Origin: Symbiodinium natans
Taxonomy: Eukaryota > Sar > Dinophyceae > Suessiales > Symbiodiniaceae
Length of the DNA stretch: 64,000 nucleotides
NCBI GenBank assembly: GCA_905221605.1
Contig: CAJNDS010000258.1
Span: forward strand, 276,001-340,000
Direction of reading: 5' to 3'
Below are positions 9,244 to 19,640 of the stretch, in pieces (within the stretch, counting starts at the first letter, position 1; the number at the start of each line of letters is the position of its first letter). The notes under the pieces were generated by a model that was not told the DNA's origin, ran no database searches, and saw only the letters and a list, made by a program, of their open reading frames with translations. The translations under genes and the position numbers were made by a program.

Positions 9244-12200
9244 TTACCCTGGCGCCGGCAGGCGAATGATAAATCCTCCTCCGCAAGATGGACCCAAGCG
9301 TCATAGGCCTCAAGCGGCCTACCAGCATCAACAAAGGCTTGGACACGCGCAAGCTCAGACGCATACCGCGTGGCAGCGTCAGCAGTCGGCTTGCACCCCT
9401 CAACAGGGAAATGTCGAGGAAGCCGCAAAGCAGACCAGCGATCTTCAACGAGATGCCCTTCAAAGTCAGCAACGACGGGCCGGTGCGTTGGGAAGGGGGC
9501 CTCAGAAAGCACACTGCCACTGGAAAGAGCAGGCCGAAGTGACGGAGAGATAAGCAAGTGATCTATAACAGATCCCCGGGAGGCACGGTGAGCGCAACAA
9601 GTGATCTCATGGCCCGCGTTGACAGTGCAGTAGCCGGAGGATAGAAGTCGGAAAAGCGACGGTGAAGCATCCAAGTCAGTATTGAAATCTCCACCGAAAA
9701 GGACATGACCGTGGACAGTTGTGAGCCAGCTAGTTAGATGCTCAAACAACAGCTCGCGAGCGGCAACGTCATACACATCAGCATAGCATGCAACACAGGT
9801 GACCTCAGCTGGTTGCGAGGTTGAGCCGAGGCGGACCTTACCAGCAACAAGGCGTCCATCACGCCAGTGAACTGCAAGCTCCTCCGGAACGCTGAGCGGT
9901 TCAACCCGCACCCCAGGCCCACCGAGGAGAGCAACACCACGTGAGGAAGTAACACCGGCACCCTCAACCGGCCCACTCCACACAACACACCGACCCTCTT
10001 TCTGAAGCTGCATGGTCAAGATGTCCTGACCCTTTGCGGTCAAGGCAGTTTCAGCAAGGAAGGCAAGACTGAAACCAAGCGCGCAGACTGCAGCAACACG
10101 TGAGAAAAGGGAGGTAACGTTAGCAACCAGGACCCGAAAAGCAGGGCGGGAAGCGGAGGCCTGAACCTCCGGCTCACCACCTTTGAGGTCGGCCTTAATC
10201 CTATGTCTCCGCCTCTTTTTGGCGTTGGCAGTTTTCTGCGCTGGCTGGACATCATGGGTGGGGGCCGCTGCCTGCGCAGCATCGTTACCCACTGTTGAAC
10301 ACTGGCCCTGGGCCGTGGCAGCAGTAGCAGCGTCGGGAACTGGACAAGCAGATGGGGAGATAGTAGTGGCACGAGGCCAGAAGTTGCACAGACTGGCAAT
10401 GCTCTTGGGGCGGCTGCGAGAACGAGGCGAGGCAGGAGCAGGCTGGTCAGTCTGTCGCCTGACAGAAGTACTGCGGGCATGCCTGGTGGAACGTTGCCAT
10501 TCCTTAGGGAGAAGGGGCCGCCGACTACGGGAGGGCGTGGAAACAACATGCTGGCCATCCCAAGGTGGGCACCACCAGCTAGGAACTTGACACGCACGTA
10601 GCAGACACGTACGCAATGTGTCCCAACCGCTTGTCCCTTGCAAATCGCTAAACCTAACATACCGGCCACGGGCGAGCATGCGCACGACAAGCCACTTCAC
10701 AGCTTGGTCCGTTATCAGGTCACCTTCGAGACGCGACTGAATTTCCTGCTTACCATAGGTGATATGCCGACCTAAGCAGCGCCAGGCCCCAGCATCTGCA
10801 GCAGTATGCGCCAACGGCAACAGGAGAGCGTCGGCGTGAAGCCGTTCAACCAAAAAGGCTAGCATAGAGTTGCCCGCAGCCTTGAGCTGAGCAATTTCGG
10901 AGATGAGTGCAGGATTGCGGGAACGAGCAAAATTCCCTTCTACACAGGACGGCAGAGCAGCTCCAACAGATTGTGTAGACTTCGCGGAAGGAAGTCGCTC
11001 GGCTGGAGAAGGCTCAGCAACAGCAGGAGGAGAGCGAGAGAGAGCTTCGGCAACCACGGAGTGAACAGGCTGGGTAACAGCGCCGCCAGACACTTCAACA
11101 GCAACCTGCCGGGCATGTCGTAACTCATCAACTGCACGTTCAAGAGACAGGATGACGACCTGTTGAGCACGGACATCACTCTGCAGTTGACAGACGGTAC
11201 GGCGGAGCTCGCTGCCAGCGTCGCAGGTTTGGCACGGCTGGAGCAACGCCTGCTGAAGTCGTTGGACTTCGCCGCGCAGAGCCTCAATAGCACAAGCTTG
11301 GGCATCAGGAGCAGAGCGCACAGGGCGATGGTCACAAGTGGACTGCTGCTGCGCCTCGTCAGGGAGGGGCACGCCTTGACAGCTGAGGCAAGCAACAGGG
11401 GCAGAGGTGAAGCCAATGTCACATGTGTCTTGCGCAGGCTGAGCAGGACCAGGGCCTTGAGCAAATGCGCCACCTGTCGCGGGCGGGTGGGGCAGACCAG
11501 GTGGGTCGCGAAGCGCACCAGCAGTTTGCGCAGCCGTACGAGGGCGAAGCATGAGAATGGAACAGGTGGTGGACATTAGAGCTACTTCTTGAAGAGAAGC
11601 GGGGCGGACAAGTGCATCATCCTTCAGCGTCCACCCGTGAGGTTGGGAGGCATCAGCTTGCATGACGACGTAGTGCCCATCATTGGCCTGAGGACCCTTA
11701 TGACAAACAACCGCGCAGATCTCCCAGCACATGCCTAGAAGCTCGACCGACTGCAGCTGCACGGGGACAGAGTTCTTGGCAGCGTGAAGACCACCACGAC
11801 GGAGTTGTATGAACAAGACCTTGCCAGGGCGATACTGCCTGGCCGTCGGAACCGCAGTGGCAGCGAAACATTGAGGACAAGAAACTTCGATTTCTTCGGC
11901 AAGTTGCGTGAACTCCGTGCGCAGTAGAGACTGCAGATCGGTGGGCTCAACAGGCAGAGCAACCCTATGAACCAACTCAGCACTGCAGAGAACCCTGGCC
12001 TCCCCGCAACCTACGCACTCAACCGACAGCTCCTCAACAAGTTCAACGTGCGATTGGAGGGCAGGTTCGGGCTCGATCATGCTTTCAAGGAAAAGGGCAG
12101 CGTCTTCGGGCTGGGCATCAGTTCCACCAAGATTGAGCGCGCGCAAAAACGCATGCCAGGTATCTTGACCGGGGGAGGCAAGGACCTGACGCAATGGGGC

Positions 12201-14405
12201 GTGCTGAATGACCTGAGTGACCTTCAAAGCAGAGATAGAAACCAGCTGAAGGAGCATCTGGAGCACAACCGCGACATAACACGTGTTTCCCTCATTTGGA
12301 AAACCCTGTGAATGGGCACAACTGGAAGCGGAGGCATGCAAGGATGCAACTCGAGCAGATGGAAGAGCAGGGAACTCTTTGTTGAAGTCTGGCACATGAT
12401 CTGGCTGCTCGCACGGCGGGCGCCCTCCACCACGCACATCAGACGCGGCACCTCCGGCGGGCGCAGGCTCAGTAGGCCTGCGAGTCTTGCGGGTGGGGCT
12501 ACTGTCTTCAGGATGACGAGTCGCAGAGGCGCGATAGGGAGCAGGCCCAGGGAGCTTCTCAAGCAACACGGTGTGAACGGAGCCACCAGCATCACGAATG
12601 GCAAACACAATGTCCGAAGGCTCCGACGGGGAAGCAAACAGGATTTTCCGGGACGAGGGTCCAGTGAGCAGGTTGCTGACAAGGTACGGCTTGAAAGAAT
12701 CAGTTGCAAGGGTGGCAACCACACTTTCCGGATCAAACTCACGGGGCAGATCACGGATGCAGAACTTGTGATGCGAGTCAGGCACAAAAACAACGTGCGG
12801 CTGAAGAACTTTCTTGGCGGCCTCCTCCTGATTTTTGTGAACCCTCACACCCCACCTTGCTGGAGTACGAATAACACCCCACGCGCCCGAAAGGCCAGCC
12901 AAAGCCAACCGAAGAGACTGCATGGTTTCAAGGGCAGGACCAACGCTTAGGGCAGAGCGATCTGGCAACCACACTTTGCGGTAAGGCTCAAGTTCCGCAA
13001 AGGCAATGATGTCCCTCGCAATGACCGCCTTGGAAGGGAGCCCCGTAGTCAACCACTCGAGGGCACGAGCTTTGGTGACCCTAGTGCACACCCGAATGGA
13101 GTCATCCTGCACCCGGTGATGACTGGTCTGCCCAGCCTCAAAAACATCAGACCCAGGAGAGTCAACCAAAGCCTTCAGATGTGTGTTGATGAGCATGATG
13201 ACGGTGGGTGGAACACCTTTGTGCTTCCCTTTGCCCTTGCCCTTGTCCCGCTCGTAACCCCTACCTTTGCCCTTTCCTGTGAGACCAGTCGTGGGTGTGA
13301 GCAATGCAGCCTTCTGCGCATCAAGTACGTCCTGGAAGTGCTGACGCTCTGGGCCCTCACACAGGTCAGCCCACCATTCTAGCTGGACCTCAACTGTATC
13401 AACAGAAGTTAACGTGAGCTCTTTGAAGTCCACCTTGCAAAGCTTATCCACACCAATATGTGTGAGGTATATCGATGCAATGTGTGGGGTGTCATCAGGG
13501 TGAAGGACAATGACTTGTACAGGCACCGGCTCCGAACGTGAAGTGGGCGCAGAGGTTATAAGCGTAAACAAGCCAGCTGGCGGCGTATGTGCTGGAATGC
13601 TGCGCAGCACACGATCTGCAGAAGCCCCATCCACACAGTAGACCCCTGGAGCGCGCGTCCACAACAAGGACATCGGATCCCCTGCGGCCTGTTTGCGAAA
13701 AGCATCTTTCCTTCCATCAGGAGCCAGAGGCACAGGCGTGCTAGCAGGCTTGCATTGTTGCCAGTCCTGCGCCCTCAAACGCCATTGGGGCACAGGGGGA
13801 GCATGCGCCGGGAAGGGGCCGGACGATGACGTGGGCGCGGGGGCCGATGGGCCATCAGGTGACTGCTGTTGCCAACATAGTTTGGCTTTAAAAGCAGCAC
13901 CGCACAGAATGTCAACCTGTTGTTTTTGATGCTTGGCACCTTCCAACCTCTGTTTGACCTGTGCATCTGCAACCAACATGCGGATCTGGGCAACAGGCGG
14001 ATGCAGGTGGCGAGTCTTCAAGACCCCCAAAACCACATCGAGCCAAGCTTTGCTGCCTACGCTATGCGATGTGGCCTCCCCACCGCCTCCACACAAATCG
14101 CGACTGCGCTTTGGATCATGGTCGAGTTTGGGTTCATTGGCAACTGGTTTTGTGACCTCCATGCCTGCGCTAGGAGAGAGCATGCCAAGTGCATGCACAC
14201 AAAGCAAAGTAACACAAGTGATTGCAACCATGCCTGGCAAAGTATCATATGCCCCGATACCGCCAAGCACCCCTATCATCACACTGAGATACAGCTGTGC
14301 GTGACACAAAGTCTGGCATAAAAGACCCGTCACATATCTTGCAACTCGGACACAGATCATCGCATCGAGCTTAGAACTGAGCTGCAACGCAGCCCAGTCA
14401 GCCAT
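9033..14405 (-). CDS. LINE polyprotein: USP-like protease plus AP endonuclease
   Basis: One frame is open from the host exon through to 9033; inside the element the first Met is at 14405 and another candidate start at 14162. Residues below count from the upstream in-frame Met codon at 14492. A GKGKGRGYERDKGKGKGK low-complexity stretch sits at 406-425. A USP domain spans about 729-985: NEGNTCYVAVVLQ with Cys738, two CxxC pairs (826/829, 872/875) as in the USP fingers, NDGHYVVM with His940, and WTLKDDALV with Asp958/959. Further Cys pairs and a coiled coil follow at 1035-1130. The endonuclease occupies about 1452-1680: Asn1458, Glu1481, GGDFN at 1600-1604, SVIDHL with Asp1644, THRPVVADF with His1670. 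The USP could process the polyprotein or protect it from ubiquitin-dependent turnover; both are inference. Confidence 0.88.
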   Translation of the reverse strand: MADWAALQLSSKLDAMICVRVARYVTGLLCQTLCHAQLYLSVMIGVLGGIGAYDTLPGMVAITCVTLLCVHALGMLSPSAGMEVTKPVANEPKLDHDPKRSRDLCGGGGEATSHSVGSKAWLDVVLGVLKTRHLHPPVAQIRMLVADAQVKQRLEGAKHQKQQVDILCGAAFKAKLCWQQQSPDGPSAPAPTSSSGPFPAHAPPVPQWRLRAQDWQQCKPASTPVPLAPDGRKDAFRKQAAGDPMSLLWTRAPGVYCVDGASADRVLRSIPAHTPPAGLFTLITSAPTSRSEPVPVQVIVLHPDDTPHIASIYLTHIGVDKLCKVDFKELTLTSVDTVEVQLEWWADLCEGPERQHFQDVLDAQKAALLTPTTGLTGKGKGRGYERDKGKGKGKHKGVPPTVIMLINTHLKALVDSPGSDVFEAGQTSHHRVQDDSIRVCTRVTKARALEWLTTGLPSKAVIARDIIAFAELEPYRKVWLPDRSALSVGPALETMQSLRLALAGLSGAWGVIRTPARWGVRVHKNQEEAAKKVLQPHVVFVPDSHHKFCIRDLPREFDPESVVATLATDSFKPYLVSNLLTGPSSRKILFASPSEPSDIVFAIRDAGGSVHTVLLEKLPGPAPYRASATRHPEDSSPTRKTRRPTEPAPAGGAASDVRGGGRPPCEQPDHVPDFNKEFPALPSARVASLHASASSCAHSQGFPNEGNTCYVAVVLQMLLQLVSISALKVTQVIQHAPLRQVLASPGQDTWHAFLRALNLGGTDAQPEDAALFLESMIEPEPALQSHVELVEELSVECVGCGEARVLCSAELVHRVALPVEPTDLQSLLRTEFTQLAEEIEVSCPQCFAATAVPTARQYRPGKVLFIQLRRGGLHAAKNSVPVQLQSVELLGMCWEICAVVCHKGPQANDGHYVVMQADASQPHGWTLKDDALVRPASLQEVALMSTTCSILMLRPRTAAQTAGALRDPPGLPHPPATGGAFAQGPGPAQPAQDTCDIGFTSAPVACLSCQGVPLPDEAQQQSTCDHRPVRSAPDAQACAIEALRGEVQRLQQALLQPCQTCDAGSELRRTVCQLQSDVRAQQVVILSLERAVDELRHARQVAVEVSGGAVTQPVHSVVAEALSRSPPAVAEPSPAERLPSAKSTQSVGAALPSCVEGNFARSRNPALISEIAQLKAAGNSMLAFLVERLHADALLLPLAHTAADAGAWRCLGRHITYGKQEIQSRLEGDLITDQAVKWLVVRMLARGRYVRFSDLQGTSGWDTLRTCLLRACQVPSWWCPPWDGQHVVSTPSRSRRPLLPKEWQRSTRHARSTSVRRQTDQPAPASPRSRSRPKSIASLCNFWPRATTISPSACPVPDAATAATAQGQCSTVGNDAAQAAAPTHDVQPAQKTANAKKRRRHRIKADLKGGEPEVQASASRPAFRVLVANVTSLFSRVAAVCALGFSLAFLAETALTAKGQDILTMQLQKEGRCVVWSGPVEGAGVTSSRGVALLGGPGVRVEPLSVPEELAVHWRDGRLVAGKVRLGSTSQPAEVTCVACYADVYDVAARELLFEHLTSWLTTVHGHVLFGGDFNTDLDASPSLFRLLSSGYCTVNAGHEITCCAHRASRGSVIDHLLISPSLRPALSSGSVLSEAPFPTHRPVVADFEGHLVEDRWSALRLPRHFPVEGCKPTADAATRYASELARVQAFVDAGRPLEAYDAWVHLAEEDLSFACRRQGKRITDSHRGPRILIFRFVSRHVWRGVLCGVMLTPGGLREHVLVSLSFVAVGTPVRVKARNTAFGPMQDGG

Positions 14406-14435
14406 GCCACTTCGCGCAAAGTGCTCGATGCCGGA

Positions 14436-14457
14436 CATGGCCTTCATGGCTTTCATC
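14436..14457. repeat. LINE target-site duplication, right copy
   Basis: Identical to 6295-6316. On its right the sequence continues as the acceptor side of exon 6 (CGCCTGCAATCGG), as in the uninterrupted units. Confidence 0.92.
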
Positions 14458-15983
14458 GCCTGCAATCGGAGTCTGTTCGGAGAGCGGAGCAAACTTCAAC
14501 ATCAACAGAGCACGCAAACACATGCAGGTATCTAGCTGCGGCCGGGGGGTTGCTTCAAGACTGCTTCGAGACTTAAGGTCTTTCATCTTGGGATAGCTGC
14601 GGTTCTCGGCGACTGCGTAGAAGGGACCCCACACATCTGCACAACGTGGCACTTAAAGGCCTTCATTGCTTTCATGGCCTTCATCGCTTTCATCGCCTGC
14701 TGCAGTCAAGCTAAGCCAGCAATGCACGAGTCAATGCAGGACCCCACCAGGCAGGGAAGGACACAACATCTGCAACGCTTCTGCGTGACTCTTTGCAACA
14801 ACCCGGCAAGGAGTCCGTTCAGCATGGATGTTCCGTGCCCTGTGGGCCTTCATCGCGGGAGCTTCCTCGTCATCCGCCTTCTTCTTCATGGCCTCTAGCC
14901 ACTGTAGCCAAGGCTTCGACAGATCGTAGATCTCAAAGATCGCTCTCTCACCACGAAACTGTGTAGCCAAACTTGCTATGCGCCCACCTCGAAAGCTCGA
15001 AAACCTCCTTCAACCCCATGCCCTCCTGATGCAAGCCAAACTTGATCGGAAATAAACCAGGGTCACGTGCCTTCATGGCTTTCATCGCCTTCATGGCCTG
15101 TCAGCAAGTCGAGGGGCACGTTTGAAGCGTGGCCGGACACGGCAGAGGCTTCTGCTACATGCGACGGTTTCCGCGCTTGAAGGCGGCAGCCAAAGTATGA
15201 TGGTGTGAGGATGTGTGAGGCCTCTCTCAGTACTTGCGAAACCGTGTCACTAAGATCATCACACGAGCTTCACGCAATGGCGCTGGGAGAAAGCCGCTGG
15301 TGTTTTCCGGGTTTGGGGCTTTTGAAGTGGCACCCTTGTACAAAGTACATGGCCCCCACAACTCCGGCCTTCATGGCTTTCATAGCCTTCATGGCCTGCA
15401 AGCAACAACTTACGATGCCTCGGGGCCTAACAAAACTCATACCGCTGGCAGTAGGCGCTTTCGGGATTCAGGGTGCTGTAGACTGTAGACGAAGCCTGCC
15501 ACTTGCACAGAAACAATGGCGGAGCGAAACAGTAGGCCGGTTGCCTTCATCGCCTTCATCGCCTTCATGGGAGCCATGGCGAGTGCAGGAAGCGTTCGGA
15601 AGCACAAGGGAGGCGTGAGAGAACTCGAAGGGCTGCGGCAGCCGACTCTGTGATGCTTTGGCACTTCAAGCGAACTAACTGTCCTGCCGCCTCGGGGAGA
15701 AGAATTCCCACAAAGCCCCAGAAAGAAAGAAACAAACCTTAAAATACACACGCTCCATTGCACGCACACACACACACAATCTCTCCACAGCACGACCCTC
15801 AAGCACGGCCTGCAGCCTCATCCATGCAACTGCAAGAAACTGCCGCGAGCATCCCACAATGCATCACAACACCTATGCATAAACTTGGGTGTGGCTTTTT
15901 CCTGTACAGAGGCCCTCCGGTGCGCTGGGAGCCAGGCCCTAGGGACCTGGCGAAACACCTTGAAACGCGTGGGGCAAAACTGC

Positions 15984-17384
15984 TCACTTCATCGCCTTCA
16001 TCGCCTGGGGCGCGAGGGGTTCTACTGATGTGGAGTTTTTTCAGGACATGTTGGAGATGACCTGCTGCCTCGAAGCTTAAACGGGCACTTCGACATGAGC
16101 AGAGCAGCTGCAACGGGTCGAGAGATGCGGTGACTTTTGAAGGTGGCAGTGAACGACCACAGAAACAAATGAGAGTTTGTGCACCGTCTAACTTGCAGAA
16201 ACCACTTGCCTTCATGGCCTTCATGGCTTTCATCGCCTGCAATCGGAGTCTGTTCGGAGAGCGGAGCAAACTTCAACATCAACAGAGCACGCAAACACAT
16301 GCAGGTATCTAGCTGCGGCCGGGGGGTTGCTTCAAGACTGCTTCGAGATTTAGGGTCTTTCATCTTGGGATAGCTGCGGTTCTCGGCGACTACGTAGAAG
16401 GGAACCCACACATCTGCACAACGTGGCACTTAAAGGCCTTCATTGCTTTCATGGCCTTCATCGCTTTCATCGCCTGCTGCAGTCAAGCTAAGCCAGCAAT
16501 GCACGAGTCAATGCAGGACCCCACCAGGCAGGGAAGGACACAACATCTGCAACGCTTCTGCGTGACTCTTTGCAACAACCCGGCAAGGAGTCCGTTCAGC
16601 ATGGATGTTCCGTGCCCTGTGGGCCTTCATTGCCTTCATGCTCTTCATCGCGGGAGCTTCCTCGTCATCCGCCTTCTTCTTCATGGCCTCTAGCCACTGT
16701 AGCCAAGGCTTCGACAGATCGTAGATCTCAAAGATCGCTCTCTCACCACGAAACTGTGTAGCCAAACTTGCTATGCGCCCACCTCGAAAGCATGAAAACC
16801 TCCTTCAACACTCTGCCCTCCTGATGCAAGCCAAACTTGATGACGGAAATAAACCAGGGTCACGTGCCTTCATGGCTTTCATCGCCTTCATTGCCTGTCA
16901 GCATGTCGAGGGGCACGTTTGAAGCGTGGCCGGCCACGGCAGAGATCGGCAGAGGCTTCTGCTACATGCGACGGTTACCGCGCTTGAAGGCGGCAGCCAA
17001 AGTATGATGGTGTGAGGATGTGTGAGGCCTCTCTCAGTACTTGCGAAACCGTGTCACTAAGATCATCACACGAGCTTCACGCAATGGCGCTGGGAGAAAG
17101 CCGCTGGTGTTTTCCGGGTTTGGGGCTTTTGAAGTGGCACCCTTGTACAAAGTACATGGCCCCCACAACTCCGGCCTTCATGGCTTTCATAGCCTTCATG
17201 GCCTGCAAGCAACAACTTACGATGCCTCGGGGCCTAACAAAACTCATACCGCTGGCAGTAGGCGCTTTCGGGATTCAGGGTGCTGTAGACTGTAGACGAA
17301 GCCTGCCACTTGCACAGAAACAATGGCGGAGCGAAACAGTAGGCCGGTTGCCTTCATCGCCTTCATCGCCTTCATGGGAGCCAT
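15984..17384 (-). CDS. (AMK)n basic protein gene, copy 4
   Basis: Exons 17352-17384, 17176-17202, 16868-16894, 16625-16687, 16438-16473, 16210-16236 and 15984-16004; 77 residues. Exon 3 begins GCAATG instead of GCCATG, a silent Ala change. Its medium-length fourth intron and its 5' flank (AAATATATATGTTCCATTGC) match copy 7, three units away, better than its neighbours. Confidence 0.7.
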
Positions 17385-17787
17385 GGCGAGTGCAGGAAGC
17401 GTTCGGAAGCACAAGGGAGGCGTGAGAGAACTCGAAGGGCTGCGGCAGCCGACTCTGTGATGCTTTGGCACTTCAAGCGAACTGTCCTGCCGCCTCGGGG
17501 AGAAGAACTCCCACAAAGCCCCAGAAAGAAAGAAACAAGACTTGAAATATATATGTTCCATTGCACGCTCACACACACACACAATCTCTCCACAGCACGA
17601 CCCTCAAGCACGGCCTGCAGCCTCATCCATGCAACTGCAAGAAACTGCCGCGAGCATCCCACAACGCATCACAACACCTCTGCGTAAACTTGGGTGTGGC
17701 TTTTCCTGTACAGAGGCCCTCCGGTGCGCTGGGAGCCCGGCCCTAGGGACCTGGCGAAACACCTTGAAACGCGTGGGCCAAAACTGC

Positions 17788-19241
17788 TCACTTCATCGCC
17801 TTCATCGCCTGGGGCGCGAGGGGTTCTACTGATGTGGGCTTTCTTTCAGGACATGTTGGAGATGACCTGTTGCCTGGAAGCTTACACAAAAATTCAACAT
17901 GAGCGGAGCAGCTGCAACGGTTCAAGATGCGGTGACATTTTAAAGGTGGCAGTGAACGACCACAGAAACAAACGAGAGTTTGTGCACCTTCAGTCGTTGT
18001 TGCAGAGGTTCAGGCATGCACACAGCATTTAACTTGCAGAAACCACTTGCCTTCATGGCCTTCATGGCTTTCATCGCCTGCAATCGGAGTCTGTTCGGAG
18101 AGCGGAGCAAACTTCCGACATCAACCAAGCACGCAAACACATGCAGGTATCTTGCTGTGGCCGGGGGGTTGCTTCAAGACTGCTTCGAGATTTAGGGTCT
18201 TTCATCTTGGGATAGCTGCGGTTCTCGGCGACTACGTAGAAGGGAACCCACACATCTGCACAACGTGGCACTTAAAGGCCTTCATTGCTTTCATGGCCTT
18301 CATCGCTTTCATCGCCTGCTGCAGTCAAGTTCCCCAGGCGATGGCCCCAAGCAAGCCGGCAATGCACGAACCAATGCAGGACCCACCAAGGATGTGCCAC
18401 CAGGCAGGGAAGGACACAACATCTCCAACGCTTCCGCGTGACTCTTTGCAACACCCCGGCAAGCAGTCCGTTCAGCATGGATGTTCCGTGCCCTGTGGGC
18501 CTTCATTGCCTTCATGCTCTTCATCGCGGGGGCTTCCTCGTCATCCGCCTTCTTCTTCATGGCCTCTAGCCAAGGCTTCGACAGATCGTAGATCTCAAAG
18601 ATCGCTCTCTCACCACGAAACTGTGTAGCCAAACTTGCTATGCGCCCACCTCGAAAGCATGAAAACCTCCTTCAACACTATGCCCTCCTGATGCAAGCCA
18701 AACTTGATGACGGAAATAAAACAGGGTCGCGTGCCTTCATGGCTTTCATCGCCTTCATGGCCTGTCAGCAAGTCGAGGGGCACGTTTGAAGCGTGGCCGG
18801 CCACGGCAGAGGCTTCTGCTACATGCGACGGTTTCCGCGCTTGAAGGCGGCAGCCAAAGTATGATGGTGTGAGGATGTGTGAGGCCTCTCTCAGTACTTG
18901 CGAAACCGTGTCACTAAGATCATCACACGAGCTTCACGCAATGGCGCTGGGAGAAAGCCGCTGGTGTTTTCGGGGTTTGGGGCTTTTGAAGTGGCACCCT
19001 TGTACAAAGTACATGGCCCCCACAACTCCGGCCTTCATGGCTTTCATAGCCTTCATGGCCTGCAAGCAACAACTTACGATGCCTCGGGGCCTAACAAAAC
19101 TCATACCGCTGGCAGTAGGCGCTTTCGGGATTCAGGGTGCTGTAGACTGTAGACGAAGCCGGCCACTTGCACAGAAACAATGGCGGAGCGAAACAGTAGG
19201 CCGGTTGCCTTCATCGCCTTCATCGCCTTCATGGGAGCCAT
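17788..19241 (-). CDS. (AMK)n basic protein gene, copy 5
   Basis: Exons 19209-19241, 19033-19059, 18735-18761, 18501-18563, 18280-18315, 18051-18077 and 17788-17808; 77 residues. Its fifth and sixth introns include a longer segment (CAGAGGTTCAGGCATGCACA) between exons 6 and 7 that copies 1-4 lack, showing that introns take indels freely while exon frames stay intact. Confidence 0.7.
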
Positions 19242-19640
19242 GGCGAGTGCAGGAAGCGTTCGGAAGCACAAGGGAGGCGTGAGAGAACTCGAAGGGCTGC
19301 GGCAGCCGACTCTGTGATGCTTTGGCACTTCAAGCGAACTGTCCTGCAGCCTCGGGGAGAAGAATTCCCACAAAGCCCCAGAAAGAAAGAAACAAACTTT
19401 AAAATACACACGTTCCATTGCACGCACACACACACAATCTCTCCACAGCACGACCCTCAAGCACGGCCTGCAGCCTCATCCATGCAACTGCAAGAAACTG
19501 CCGCGAGCATCCCACAACGCATCACAACACCTCTGCGTAAACTTGGGTGTGGCTTTTCCTGTACAGAGGCCCTCCGGTGCGCTGGGAGCCAGGCCCTAGG
19601 GACCTGGCGAAACACCTTGAAACGCGTGGGCCAAAACTGC

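Larger units (their letters stand above)
6317..14435 (-). mobile_element. Full-length APE-type LINE with USP-like domain
   Basis: An 8119-bp non-LTR retrotransposon oriented on the minus strand. Its 5' end is at 14435 (sequence begins TCCGGCATCGAGCACTTTGC) and its 3' end at 6317 (ends AAGTGGACCAA, without poly-A). Order in the sense direction: short 5' leader, a long frame with a low-complexity Lys/Gly region, USP-like cysteine protease, Cys motifs and coiled coil, AP endonuclease, then reverse transcriptase in another frame with a C-terminal Cys/His motif, and a 227-bp 3' UTR with an 11-base G run. No RNase H is visible. The long open frames suggest a fairly recent insertion. A partial relative of the same family lies at 60.3-61.7 kb. 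Confidence 0.9.
6066..15577 (-). pseudogene. (AMK)n gene copy 3, split by the LINE
   Basis: Exons 15545-15577, 15369-15395, 15071-15097, 14848-14892 and 14661-14696 lie on the far side of the LINE. Exon 6 is divided: its acceptor side is 14436-14459 and its donor side 6292-6316, the overlap being the target-site duplication. Exon 7 is 6066-6086. Exon 4 is 18 nt shorter than in other copies, an in-frame loss of six codons of the SMKAMK part. A normal product cannot be made unless the whole insertion is skipped. Read from the upstream side, exon 6 continues in frame into the LINE long frame. Confidence 0.8.
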
